The notes under the pieces: generated by a model
Seen by the model: the letters and a program-made list of their open reading frames with translations, nothing else
What the model was told of the DNA's origin: nothing
The model's database searches: none
NCBI GenBank assembly: GCA_902601235.1
Contig: CACKMG010000003.1
Coordinates: 1 to 56,536, forward strand
DNA length: 56,536 bases
DNA from: an uncultured Pelagibacteraceae bacterium
Lineage (GTDB): Bacteria > Pseudomonadota > Alphaproteobacteria > Pelagibacterales > Pelagibacteraceae
Direction: 5' to 3'
In this document: piece by piece, positions 41,249 through 50,219 of the stretch
Layout: each line of letters begins with the position of its first letter
Position numbering within the stretch: position 1 is the stretch's first letter
Position numbers and translations under genes: made by a program

Positions 41249-41671
41249 CTATTTTTTTTCCTCCTTAGGAGCTGCTTCTGCTTTAGGAGCTTCTGCTTTA
41301 GGAGCTTCTTCCTTTTTAGCTTCTGCTTTAGGAGCTTCTTCCTTTTTAGCTTCTTCAGCACCTTCTTTTTTTCTATCTTTTTTAGGAACTGCTTTTTGAG
41401 GATTATTGCCATTAGCAGGCATAGGCATCAATTCATTTTCACCTAAAATCCTAGCCACTCTTGTTGTAGGTTGTGCACCTTGACCCAACCAGTATTTAAT
41501 TCTTTCAGCTTCTAATCCAATTCTTTCCTTTTTTTCTTTTGGCAGTAATGGATTGAAAAAACCTACTTTCTCAATAAATCTTCCATCTCTTGCAAAACGA
41601 CTGTCTGCAACTACAACCTTATAAACAGGTCTCTTCTTTGTACCACCTCTTGATAATCTAAGTTTTAACAT
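41249..41671 (-). CDS. rpsP: 30S ribosomal protein S16 with repetitive C-terminal tail
   Basis: [42 protein letters not shown]; the tail is [10 protein letters not shown]-like repeats. Confidence 0.96.
   Translation of the reverse strand: MLKLRLSRGGTKKRPVYKVVVADSRFARDGRFIEKVGFFNPLLPKEKKERIGLEAERIKYWLGQGAQPTTRVARILGENELMPMPANGNNPQKAVPKKDRKKEGAEEAKKEEAPKAEAKKEEAPKAEAPKAEAAPKEEKK
41270..41355 (-). repeat. ~30-bp-period tandem repeat in the rpsP 3' end
   Basis: ggagcttcttcctttttagcttctgcttta at 41301-41330 is repeated from 41331 (ggagcttcttcctttttagcttc), flanked by shorter gcttctgctttaggagc units. Confidence 0.85.
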
Positions 41672-41695
41672 TTACTCTCCTTTTTTTTATTTTAA

Positions 41696-43045
41696 TTAAT
41701 TAAATAATTCTGGAGGTATTCCTTTATCAGACATACCCTTCAGATTTCCTTTTGACATCTTTTTCATCATTTCAGACATCATTTTAAATTGTTTCAACAA
41801 TTTATTGATAGTGGCTGGATCAGTTCCAGAACCATTAGCAATTCTTTTTTTTCTTGAACCATCAATTATTTTTGGGTTCTCTCTTTCTTTTTTTGTCATC
41901 GATAAAATTATAGCTTCGTTTTTAGTGATAACACTCTCATCAATTCCAGCCGCATCCATTTGTGATTTTACTTTTGAAACACCAGGCATGAAGGACATAA
42001 TACCCTCGATACCACCCATTTTTTTCATTTGTCTTAGTTGAGTCAAATAATCTTGCATCGAGAACTTTCCCTTTTTTAAATTTTCTTCTGTTTTTTTTAT
42101 ATTTTCCTCACCTAAATCTTGCGCTGCTTTTTCAACAAGAGATACAATATCTCCCATTCCAAGAATTCTATTAGCAATTCTATCTGGATGAAATACTTCA
42201 AGATTTTCAATTTTTTCACCAATACCTAAAAATTTAATTGGAACCTGAGAAACAAATTTCATACTAACAGCTGCTCCGCCTCTTGCATCACCATCTGCTC
42301 TTGTTAAAATAATTCCTGAAAGATTAACCGTATTTTTAAATTCTTTTGCAACTGATGCTGCAACTTGTCCAGTTAAGGAATCAGCAACTAGGAAAGTTTC
42401 TGTAGGTTTTATAGTGTTTTCAATTTGTTTAATTTCACTCATCATCTGCAAGTCAATTTGAGTTCTGCCAGCAGTATCAAACAGTATGATTTCAGCTCCG
42501 TTTAAATTAGCAGCACTTATTGCTCTTTGACAAATATCAGCAGGTTGCTGTCCTTCTATAATTGGAAGAGTAAGAATGTTGTTTTGTTCACCTAAAGATC
42601 TTAATTGCTCTTGGGCAGCTGGTCTATAGATATCTAAACTAACCATCATTACTTTCTTTTTTTTTGTATTTTCTAAATATCTTGCCAATTTTGCAGTTGT
42701 GGTAGTTTTACCAGAACCTTGTAATCCAACTAACATCATCGGTACTGGTGGTACTGCGTTAAGATTTACATCATTATTTTTTCCTCCAAGTAGGTTGACT
42801 AATTCATCATAAACAATTTTAACTACCATATCACCAGGAGATGTTGATCTAATTATTTCTTGACCTAGAGCTTTTGGTTTAACTTTTTCAATAAAATCTT
42901 TTGCTACATTAAGAGACACATCTGCCTCTAATAAAGCTTGCCTTATACCTCTCAATCCCTCATCAACTTGATTTTCATCAAGTGATGGTGCTTTTTTAAG
43001 TGAGGAAAAAACTTCCTCAAATTTATTTGTCAAATTTTCAAACAT
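41696..43045 (-). CDS. ffh: Signal recognition particle protein (start revised)
   Basis: MFENLTNKFEEVFSSLKK, GLQGSGKTTTTAKLA, DTAGRTQID, and an M domain with QMKKMGGIEGIMSFMPG. The 9 extra N-terminal residues of the ORF-track call lie in the structured leader. Confidence 0.96.
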   Translation of the reverse strand: MFENLTNKFEEVFSSLKKAPSLDENQVDEGLRGIRQALLEADVSLNVAKDFIEKVKPKALGQEIIRSTSPGDMVVKIVYDELVNLLGGKNNDVNLNAVPPVPMMLVGLQGSGKTTTTAKLARYLENTKKKKVMMVSLDIYRPAAQEQLRSLGEQNNILTLPIIEGQQPADICQRAISAANLNGAEIILFDTAGRTQIDLQMMSEIKQIENTIKPTETFLVADSLTGQVAASVAKEFKNTVNLSGIILTRADGDARGGAAVSMKFVSQVPIKFLGIGEKIENLEVFHPDRIANRILGMGDIVSLVEKAAQDLGEENIKKTEENLKKGKFSMQDYLTQLRQMKKMGGIEGIMSFMPGVSKVKSQMDAAGIDESVITKNEAIILSMTKKERENPKIIDGSRKKRIANGSGTDPATINKLLKQFKMMSEMMKKMSKGNLKGMSDKGIPPELFN

Positions 43046-43059
43046 AATTATTACACACA

Positions 43060-43164
43060 GCAGTAAACGCACTAGTGGGCGAACCCTCGCTGACTAGTGT
43101 CGATCTCTTTGTTTCCAAAGACACCGCAAATTTAACGTTTTTGCGGAAACTGCCACAAGTTATA
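43060..43164 (-). ncRNA. Structured 5' leader RNA upstream of ffh (candidate cis-regulatory element)
   Basis: Three hairpins read on the minus strand: CCGCAAA-9 nt-TTTGCGG (43146-43124), TCTTTG-GAAA-CAAAGA (43121-43106, GNRA loop) and CACTAGT-16 nt-ACTAGTG (43099-43070), with inner GGGTTCGCCC. Locally GC-richer than the flanks and directly upstream of the ffh start. Confidence 0.75.
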
Positions 43165-43206
43165 ATAGAGGTTCAAAAAGTCAATAAATAAGTTAAATAA
43201 CTATAT

Positions 43207-44031
43207 ATGGACATTAAAGCGTTTAAAATGGATGGATTAGGTAATGATTTTGTAATTATTGATAATAGACAAAAAATTACGAAACTTACTAAAGATCAAA
43301 TAATTAAAATTTGCGACAGAAATTTTATCGGATGTGATCAACTAATAATTATTGAAACTGATAAATCCACAGATGCTTACTTGAGGTTTTTTAATTCTGA
43401 TGGTGGTGAGTCTGGAGCATGTGGAAATGGAACAAGATGCGTTGCAGATTTAATTTCAAAAGAAATAAATAATAAAAATATTGTTTTAAGAACATTATCA
43501 GGAATTTTAAAATCTGAAATCTTAGGGAATAATATTGTTACTACTGAAATCGGCGTAGCCAAAACTGAGTGGAATGAAATACCTTTATCAAAAAAACTAA
43601 ACACAAAAAATTTAAATATCAAAATTCTTGATAAAAATAATAAAGAACACTCAGGCGGTACAGCAATAAACGTCGGGAACCCACATATCATTTTTTTCGT
43701 AAATGAAATTAATGATTTTGATATCAAAAAACTTGGTCCAGATATTGAGAATCATAAATTTTTTCCTCACAAATGTAATGTGACAATTGCACAAGTAAAA
43801 AATAAAGATCTAATTAAAGTGAAAGTGTGGGAAAGAGGGGCTGGTTTAACAAAAGCATGCGGAACTGCTGCATGTGCAACTGCCTTTGCAGCTAAATCAA
43901 ATAATCTCTGTAATGACAACACGGATATAGAGTTTGAAAATGGAAAATTAACAATTTCGATTGATGAAAAAAATTCAATCCATATGAAAGGTCCTGTTTC
44001 AGACATAAAAGAGATTAAAATAAATTTGTAA
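43207..44031 (+). CDS. dapF: Diaminopimelate epimerase
   Basis: KMDGLGNDFVIID, GACGNGTRCVA, VGNPHIIFFV and GAGLTKACGTAACA. Confidence 0.96.
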   Translation: MDIKAFKMDGLGNDFVIIDNRQKITKLTKDQIIKICDRNFIGCDQLIIIETDKSTDAYLRFFNSDGGESGACGNGTRCVADLISKEINNKNIVLRTLSGILKSEILGNNIVTTEIGVAKTEWNEIPLSKKLNTKNLNIKILDKNNKEHSGGTAINVGNPHIIFFVNEINDFDIKKLGPDIENHKFFPHKCNVTIAQVKNKDLIKVKVWERGAGLTKACGTAACATAFAAKSNNLCNDNTDIEFENGKLTISIDEKNSIHMKGPVSDIKEIKINL

Positions 44032-44948
44032 TGGGAATTTTTGATAAATTTAAGTCTGGATTTAAAAAAAGTGCCTCAGCACTTAAATCTGGTCTAAAAG
44101 AAATAATTATAAAAAAAGAAATAAATGATGACAACTTAAATAAACTAGAAGAATTTCTCATTCAATCAGATGTTGGGGTAGAGGCCGCATCTGAAATAAA
44201 AGAAATCATTTCAAATAAAAAGATAGACCCAAATAAAGATTTATCTTTAGAGATCAATAATATCTTAAAAGATTATATTGTGTCTTTAATGAAGCCCTTA
44301 GAAAATAATACTTTCTTTGAAAAAAAAGAAAAACTTAATACAACTCTAATCTCAGGGGTAAACGGTGTGGGTAAAACAACTACTATAGGAAAGATTGGAA
44401 AAATTTTAAAAGATAAGGGAAATAAAGTTATGTTTGCAGCTTCAGATACTTTCCGAGCTGCAGCGATTGAACAGTTAGAAAATTGGGCCAACAAAGTAGA
44501 TGCTCAAATAATTAAATCATCTCAAGGTTCTGACCCAGCATCCGTTGCTTATAAAGCAATTGATCAAGCAATTAAAAATAATTTTAATCAAGTTTTAATT
44601 GATACTGCTGGAAGACTTCAAAATAAAAAAAATTTGATGGAGGAGTATAAAAAGATTGCTAATGTAGCAAAAAAAATTGACCCTAAAGCACCACATGATG
44701 TAATTTTAGTTTTAGATGCTACTTCAGGGCAAAATGTCATCAAACAAGTTGAGGAATTTAATAAAATCATTCCTATAACAGGAATAATAATGACCAAATT
44801 AGATGGAACAGCAAAAGGCGGTATACTTTTAGCTTTAGCAAAAAAATACAAACTTCCAATTATCGCGTTAGGATTAGGTGAAAAAGTCTATGATTTACAA
44901 TTATTTGATGCAGTTAAATTTGCTGATGCTTTTACTCAAATTAACTAA
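44031..44948 (+). CDS. ftsY: SRP receptor GTPase FtsY
   Basis: GVNGVGKTTTIGKI, ASDTFRAAAIEQLENWA, LIDTAGRLQNKKNLMEE and TKLDGTAKGG. Confidence 0.96.
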   Translation: MGIFDKFKSGFKKSASALKSGLKEIIIKKEINDDNLNKLEEFLIQSDVGVEAASEIKEIISNKKIDPNKDLSLEINNILKDYIVSLMKPLENNTFFEKKEKLNTTLISGVNGVGKTTTIGKIGKILKDKGNKVMFAASDTFRAAAIEQLENWANKVDAQIIKSSQGSDPASVAYKAIDQAIKNNFNQVLIDTAGRLQNKKNLMEEYKKIANVAKKIDPKAPHDVILVLDATSGQNVIKQVEEFNKIIPITGIIMTKLDGTAKGGILLALAKKYKLPIIALGLGEKVYDLQLFDAVKFADAFTQIN

Positions 44949-44951
44949 TGT

Positions 44952-45770
44952 TTAATTTAAACTTTTTAAGAAAGAATTGAGAGCTTTTAAAAGATTTTCA
45001 TCATATTCCATCATGTGATTATCATGTTTTGTAAAATAAGAAAATTTTGGTTCATTTGCAATTTCATAAATTTTTTTTCCCATAGAATAAGGAACTATTT
45101 GATCAGCCTCACCATGCATAATTAAAACTGGAACATAAATATTTTTTATTTTATTTTTATTATCAAATTTATCTTTTAATAATAAGCCAACAGGTATGTA
45201 GGGATAAAAATTTTTTGCAGCATCTACCATAGATGTGAAAGGAGTTTCAAGTATGATACCTGCAAAATTTTTATTTTGTGATAAGTGTGTTGCTACCCCA
45301 GTTCCTAATGACTCACCATAAATAACAATATTTTCCTCTTTAATACCTTTATCAATCAGCCAATTTATTGCACTTTTTCCGTCTTCATAAAGACCTTTCT
45401 CCGTTGGATTTCCTTTATTTCCACTAAAGCCTCTCCAAGCAATTATTAAAAAATTTATGTTCATTTCTTTAAAATGATTCAATTTGTGAATTCTATTTTC
45501 TAAAGATCCAGCGTTCCCATGAAAAAAAAGAATAGTCTTATATTTTTTTAAATCTTTTTTATGATACCAGCCTAATAATTCAATTTTATCATCAGTTTTA
45601 ATTTTTACCTTTTCAATATTAACTGATATTGGATCATTAGAGTAATTATTCTCATTCGGGTGATACATTAAATTTCTTTGATAAAAATATAAAAAAATTA
45701 AAATTAAAATGTAAACTAAAATAGTTATTTGAAAAAATAATAACAAAATATTCCTAAACTTTTTTAACAT
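44952..45770 (-). CDS. Alpha/beta hydrolase with N-terminal TM anchor (BEM46/Abhd-like)
   Basis: FYQRNLMYHPNENN, FFHGNAGSLENRIHKL, YGESLGTGVATHL and MHGEADQIVPYSMG. Confidence 0.85.
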   Translation of the reverse strand: MLKKFRNILLLFFQITILVYILILIFLYFYQRNLMYHPNENNYSNDPISVNIEKVKIKTDDKIELLGWYHKKDLKKYKTILFFHGNAGSLENRIHKLNHFKEMNINFLIIAWRGFSGNKGNPTEKGLYEDGKSAINWLIDKGIKEENIVIYGESLGTGVATHLSQNKNFAGIILETPFTSMVDAAKNFYPYIPVGLLLKDKFDNKNKIKNIYVPVLIMHGEADQIVPYSMGKKIYEIANEPKFSYFTKHDNHMMEYDENLLKALNSFLKSLN

Positions 45771-46659
45771 TATTTTTCTTCGCTAAGTATACTCCAATAA
45801 ATACTAAAATTGTTCCTACAAAATGATAATTCTCAAATTTTTCATCAAATAAAAAATATCCATAAATTGCTCCGTAAACTGTAAAAATATAAAGTGTGAA
45901 TCCCGTTAAAGATGCACCTAATTTTTTTTGGGCTAAAGTATAGAGTGTAAAAGCTATTATACCTGGTGAAATAGCTGCAAAAATTACCCATAAATAAAAT
46001 TCAGCTACAAAAACAGTTTGTTTATAAAGTATCTCTTCCCCAATATAAAAAGGTAGTAAACTTAATGCCCCAAAAAATGAAATTAAAGTAAATCTGTCAA
46101 AAATTTTTAATTTAGAGTTCCAATAAAATAAATATATAGAATATAAAGCCCACCCAACTGCTGCAGCCAACATCCATAGATCACCAATAGTAAATTGCAA
46201 ACTTAACAATAAATCCAAATTACCTTTTATTATAATTGTAAAAACACCTATTAAACAAGCTATCAGACCAATTATTTTTGTAAGATTAATTTTTTCATTA
46301 AAAAAAAAATATGAAATTAAAATTATAAATACGGGTGATGATGTATAAATAATTCCCATATTTATGACCGTAGTAGTTTCGCCAGCCAAAAAAGGAAATG
46401 CACCACACACACCACATCCCATGGAGCCTAAGAAAAATAGTTTTTTGTATTCTTTCTTAATTATATGAAAATTTTTTTTAAGAGTCATGAATGTAAAAGG
46501 CAATAATATAAAAAAAACGACTGTCCATCTCCAGAAAGCTAATGAAATTGGAGGAACATATTCTACCCCACCTCTTGCTACCACCAAATTACTTGCCATA
46601 AAAATTGGCTGAATAAATAATAATGATAATGGAAAGATATTAATTTTGGAATTTTTCAA
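45754..46659 (-). CDS. EamA/DMT-family permease
   Basis: Hydrophobic ~10-TM translation; ARGGVEYVPPISLAFWRW and AAVGWALYSIYLFYW; 17 nt overlap with the downstream hydrolase. Confidence 0.85.
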   Translation of the reverse strand: MKNSKINIFPLSLLFIQPIFMASNLVVARGGVEYVPPISLAFWRWTVVFFILLPFTFMTLKKNFHIIKKEYKKLFFLGSMGCGVCGAFPFLAGETTTVINMGIIYTSSPVFIILISYFFFNEKINLTKIIGLIACLIGVFTIIIKGNLDLLLSLQFTIGDLWMLAAAVGWALYSIYLFYWNSKLKIFDRFTLISFFGALSLLPFYIGEEILYKQTVFVAEFYLWVIFAAISPGIIAFTLYTLAQKKLGASLTGFTLYIFTVYGAIYGYFLFDEKFENYHFVGTILVFIGVYLAKKNNVKKV

Positions 46660-46670
46660 TTTAATTAGGA

Positions 46671-46847
46671 CTAACTTTTATCAAAGAAAGCTTCGTAAAT
46701 CATCATTATGATAGCTGCACCCATCAAAAAGTAAACTGGAATGACATCAAAAAAACCAATCATCATTGATCTTGTTAAAGTAGTAGCCAATCCGATTAAA
46801 AAAAATATAGCAAATGATAATCCAATGATAGTAGTAATTTTATTCAT
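46671..46847 (-). CDS. Small (58 aa) two-TM hypothetical membrane protein, below the ORF-track cutoff
   Basis: My translation: MNKITTIIGLSFAIFFLIGLATTLTRSMMIGFFDVIPVYFLMGAAIIMMIYEAFFDKS*. It fills the gap between the amidase and the EamA gene on the same strand. Confidence 0.6.
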   Translation of the reverse strand: MNKITTIIGLSFAIFFLIGLATTLTRSMMIGFFDVIPVYFLMGAAIIMMIYEAFFDKS

Positions 46848-46852
46848 TTTAT

Positions 46853-48181
46853 TTATTCCTCACACTCTTTTTCTAACCATCTGGCAACACCTAAAAACCT
46901 ATGGTCATCATATTTGTCACCAATTAATTGGATTCCTAATGGTAAATTATTTTCACCCTCAAGTAAAGGGAGCGAAATACATGGTGTTCCAAGATATGAC
47001 CAAACTTTATTAAACTCTGCTGTGCCAGTACTTTTTAAACCTTTTGGTGCAACACCAGGACTAGACGGAGATAAAACCCCATGATAATCTTCAAATACCT
47101 CTTGGTAAGATTCATAACTCCTTTTCATAAAGTCTATTGCTTCAGCATATTCTTTTCCTGGGTATTTGTTTCCTTTTATAATTGCATCTTGCATATATTT
47201 AGAAAGTTTTTTTTTAAATTTTTTAAAATATACAGAAAAATTATTTGCTAAATCTGTTTCATGAATTATCTGATGATACTTGTGTATATCTTTAAAATAT
47301 GAGGGAGTATCAAATATCTCAATATTTTTTTTAAATGAATTAATAAAATATTCAAATGATTCTCTTGATTTTTTATCAATTATTTTCCAATGATCGGTTT
47401 TATAAAAAATAAATTTTGGTTCAAAAAGAGGTCCTTTTTTTGTTTCACTTAAAATATTTTCAGTTGAATAATGTATTGTAGCAGGGTCATATTTGTCCTT
47501 TTTAATTAATACTTTTGCTAACATTGCAACATCTTCTACTTTTTTACCAAACATACCAATGTGGTCTAGACTATATGAAGTTCTCAAAACACCATTTCTA
47601 GAAATTAATCCATAAGTAGGTTTGTATCCTACAACACCACAATAAGATGCTGGTCTAATAATTGAACCTCCTGTTTGAGAACCGATTGAGGCGGGGGCCA
47701 TAAAAGAGGCTACGCATGCTGCAGACCCACTTGAAGATCCACCGGGTGTTCTGGTTTTATCATGAGGGTTTGTAGTAGAAGGTGGTCCTAAGTAAGCAAG
47801 CTCTGAAGTGGCTGTTTTACCCATCACAATTGCTCCAGATGAATGAAGTAAATCAATTATTTCTGCATTTTGTGAATATGATTTTCCTTTTCTTATAACT
47901 GTTCCGCATTCTGTTGGCATATCAACAGTGCCGATTATATCTTTAACTGCTATAGGAACTCCATGAAGTGGCCCGATTGGTTTTCCTGATTTCCTGTACT
48001 CGTCCGCCTCAGCTGCTTTTTCTAATAAAACTTTTTTATCAAAATGTGCCCAGGCTTTAACATCTTTCTCAAACTTATTTATTCTTTCTATATACTTTTC
48101 ACAAACTTCGACTGAAGAAAACTGGGCGTCTTTTATTTTCAACGCAAGTTCTTCAAGACTTAAAGAAAATATATCCGTCAT
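46853..48181 (-). CDS. Amidase (amidase signature family)
   Basis: GPLHGVPIAVKDIIGTVDMPTECGT, KTATSELAYLGPPSTTNPHDKTRTPGGSSSGSAACVA, IGSQTGGSIIRPASYCGVVGYKPTYG. Confidence 0.93.
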   Translation of the reverse strand: MTDIFSLSLEELALKIKDAQFSSVEVCEKYIERINKFEKDVKAWAHFDKKVLLEKAAEADEYRKSGKPIGPLHGVPIAVKDIIGTVDMPTECGTVIRKGKSYSQNAEIIDLLHSSGAIVMGKTATSELAYLGPPSTTNPHDKTRTPGGSSSGSAACVASFMAPASIGSQTGGSIIRPASYCGVVGYKPTYGLISRNGVLRTSYSLDHIGMFGKKVEDVAMLAKVLIKKDKYDPATIHYSTENILSETKKGPLFEPKFIFYKTDHWKIIDKKSRESFEYFINSFKKNIEIFDTPSYFKDIHKYHQIIHETDLANNFSVYFKKFKKKLSKYMQDAIIKGNKYPGKEYAEAIDFMKRSYESYQEVFEDYHGVLSPSSPGVAPKGLKSTGTAEFNKVWSYLGTPCISLPLLEGENNLPLGIQLIGDKYDDHRFLGVARWLEKECEE

Positions 48182-48187
48182 TTAAAA

Positions 48188-49549
48188 TTAATTTGCAAAT
48201 AATGTCTCTGGTAACCAAAGTGCTATTCCTGGAAATAAGTACATTAAAACCATAGCTAAAATTACAATAGCTAAAAAAGGCATTATTCCACTAAAGATTT
48301 GCATTAGCTCAACATTCTTTGATTGAACTCCTTTTAAATAATAAGCTGACATCGCCATGGGTGGTGTCAAAAATGATGTTTGTAAATTTAAAGCAATTAA
48401 CATAGCAAAAAAATACGGATTTACTCCAAAAAACTCAACAAGTGGTAAAAAGATTGGGACAAAAATAATTAAAATCTCTGTCCATTCTAAAGGCCAACCT
48501 AATAAAAATATAATCAATTGAGTAATCACTAAGAATTGCCATGGTTGTAGATTCAAAGATTTAAAGAAATGCTCAAAAACCTCATGGCCTCCAAGATAAG
48601 AAAAAACAGATGCAAAAGTCCAGGAACCAATAAACAACCACATTATCATTGCGGTTGTTTTTGCAGTAAGAAACACTGACTCTTTGAAATTTTTCCACTT
48701 TAATGTTTTGTAAAAATAAGATAGCACTAATGATCCAAAAGCACCTACAGCAGCTGCTTCAGCGGGTGTAGCGATACCGGCGAGAATAGTACCTAAAACT
48801 AATATTATTAAAGAAAATAAAGGTAAGAAGGATACAAGAACTTCTCTCATAATTACTGCTGTAGGAGGAATTTCCTCTGCAGCAGGTTTTGGAGCAATTG
48901 ATGGATTTAACCAAGCTCTAAATATTGCATACGCTATATAAAGTCCTGCTAACATTAATCCTGGAAAGATTGCGGCAGCAAACAATCTCAGTGGTGATAA
49001 TTGGGCAATTACTGAGTACACAATAAGCATAATGCTTGGTGGAATTAAAATACCTAGACATCCACCAGAACATATTATTCCAGATGCAAATTTTTTATCA
49101 TAACCTGCTTTTACCATCGCTGGCCATGCAAGAAGACCCATTAAGGTTACAACTGCACCAATAATACCAGTAGCTGTTGAAAATAAAGCACATGTAATTA
49201 ATGCAGCCACGGCCATTGAAGCAGGAAGTTTATGAGAAGCTAATCTTATCGCAAAAAATAATTTTGCTACAATACCAGCTCTTTCAACAAGGTATCCCAT
49301 AAATAAAAAAAGTGGAACTGCGGTTAATACATTGTTGTCCATAACGGTATAAGTATTTTGAACAAAGAGTTGGAATATCCTATTATCAAAAAGATGTTCC
49401 ATTTTAGTTGGATCAAAATAGGCGTAATATCCAAAGCCTAAACCCATAGCCATTAATGTGAAAGCTATTGGAAAACCTAGTAGGACAGCAAATAAAAATA
49501 TTCCCATCATCATAATTGCTACCTCTGGATTTGTAAGACTAAATAACAT
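48188..49549 (-). CDS. dctM: TRAP transporter large permease (DctM)
   Basis: LGFPIAFTLMAMGLGFGYYAY, GCLGILIPPSIMLIVYSVIAQLS and ATPAEAAAVGAFGSL. Confidence 0.93.
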   Translation of the reverse strand: MLFSLTNPEVAIMMMGIFLFAVLLGFPIAFTLMAMGLGFGYYAYFDPTKMEHLFDNRIFQLFVQNTYTVMDNNVLTAVPLFLFMGYLVERAGIVAKLFFAIRLASHKLPASMAVAALITCALFSTATGIIGAVVTLMGLLAWPAMVKAGYDKKFASGIICSGGCLGILIPPSIMLIVYSVIAQLSPLRLFAAAIFPGLMLAGLYIAYAIFRAWLNPSIAPKPAAEEIPPTAVIMREVLVSFLPLFSLIILVLGTILAGIATPAEAAAVGAFGSLVLSYFYKTLKWKNFKESVFLTAKTTAMIMWLFIGSWTFASVFSYLGGHEVFEHFFKSLNLQPWQFLVITQLIIFLLGWPLEWTEILIIFVPIFLPLVEFFGVNPYFFAMLIALNLQTSFLTPPMAMSAYYLKGVQSKNVELMQIFSGIMPFLAIVILAMVLMYLFPGIALWLPETLFAN

Positions 49550-50132
49550 CTTCTTTATTTCCTTGTTGTGATGTTCTCATTAATACTTTTTCAGTCTCTT
49601 CAGCATCACGTTCAGTCCCTCTTTCTGGCCAACTCCCAGTTTGTATACAGATAATACATCTAAAAACCTCACTGACACCTTGTAAAGTTAAAAGACTACC
49701 TGATAAAGGTATTAATGATTTTGCCATATATATTTGAATTTGTGCAGGACTATTCCAGCTTGTTTCTTTTATTTTCCAAGCAAGTGCCGCATACTCATAA
49801 CCATAAAAAGCTAATGCAAGAACACCAGGGAAAAAGAAAATAAAATATAAAACTATATCTATCCATGCTTGAGTTCTTTGAGAAAATAATCTGTAAATTA
49901 CATCACCTCTAACATGAGCTTCTGTACATAAAGTATAGGCACCTGCCATCATAAAGATAGCTCCATACATCTGAAGACTAAAATCAAAATTCCATAAAGT
50001 TGGTGCATTCAAGGCATATGCCATAAAAACTTCATAACATGTTCCACCCATTAAAATTACTATGCACCAAGAGAAAGCTTTTCCCATTGAGACACTTAAA
50101 CGATCAGCAAATTTTATGTAAGATCTCATCAT
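49539..50132 (-). CDS. dctQ: TRAP transporter small permease (DctQ)
   Basis: Four-TM protein; TLCTEAHVRGDVIYRLFSQRTQAWIDIVLY; overlaps dctM. Confidence 0.88.
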   Translation of the reverse strand: MMRSYIKFADRLSVSMGKAFSWCIVILMGGTCYEVFMAYALNAPTLWNFDFSLQMYGAIFMMAGAYTLCTEAHVRGDVIYRLFSQRTQAWIDIVLYFIFFFPGVLALAFYGYEYAALAWKIKETSWNSPAQIQIYMAKSLIPLSGSLLTLQGVSEVFRCIICIQTGSWPERGTERDAEETEKVLMRTSQQGNKEDVI

Positions 50133-50168
50133 AGATATAAACTTTTATTGAATTGTTCTTAATTAATC

Positions 50169-50197
50169 AAATAAAAAAGGGGGCCGAGGCCCCCTTT
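50169..50197 (-). terminator. Intrinsic terminator/attenuator between dctP and dctQ
   Basis: On the minus strand AAAGGGGGCCTCGGCCCCCTTTTTTAT: 7 bp GGGGGCC/GGCCCCC stem extended by AAA/TTT, followed by a U-tract. Confidence 0.88.
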
Positions 50198-50219
50198 GAA
50201 AAATTTATCAAAAAGTTAA

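Noticed and set aside
41270-41355. Possible CRISPR-like array
   Set aside because: Repeats are contiguous, without unique spacers, and in frame with the S16 tail: a coding tandem repeat.
41161-41412. 83-aa minus-strand Lys/Leu-rich ORF overlapping rpsP and trmD
   Set aside because: Out-of-frame reading of the rpsP tail repeat; poly-Lys/Leu composition follows from the repeat.
43060-43164. Interpretation of the ffh upstream structure as 4.5S RNA, tRNA or tmRNA
   Set aside because: I could not find the GGUCAGG/GGAAGCAGCC SRP-RNA motifs, and a tRNA cloverleaf does not fit. A 5' leader of ffh is the better explanation.
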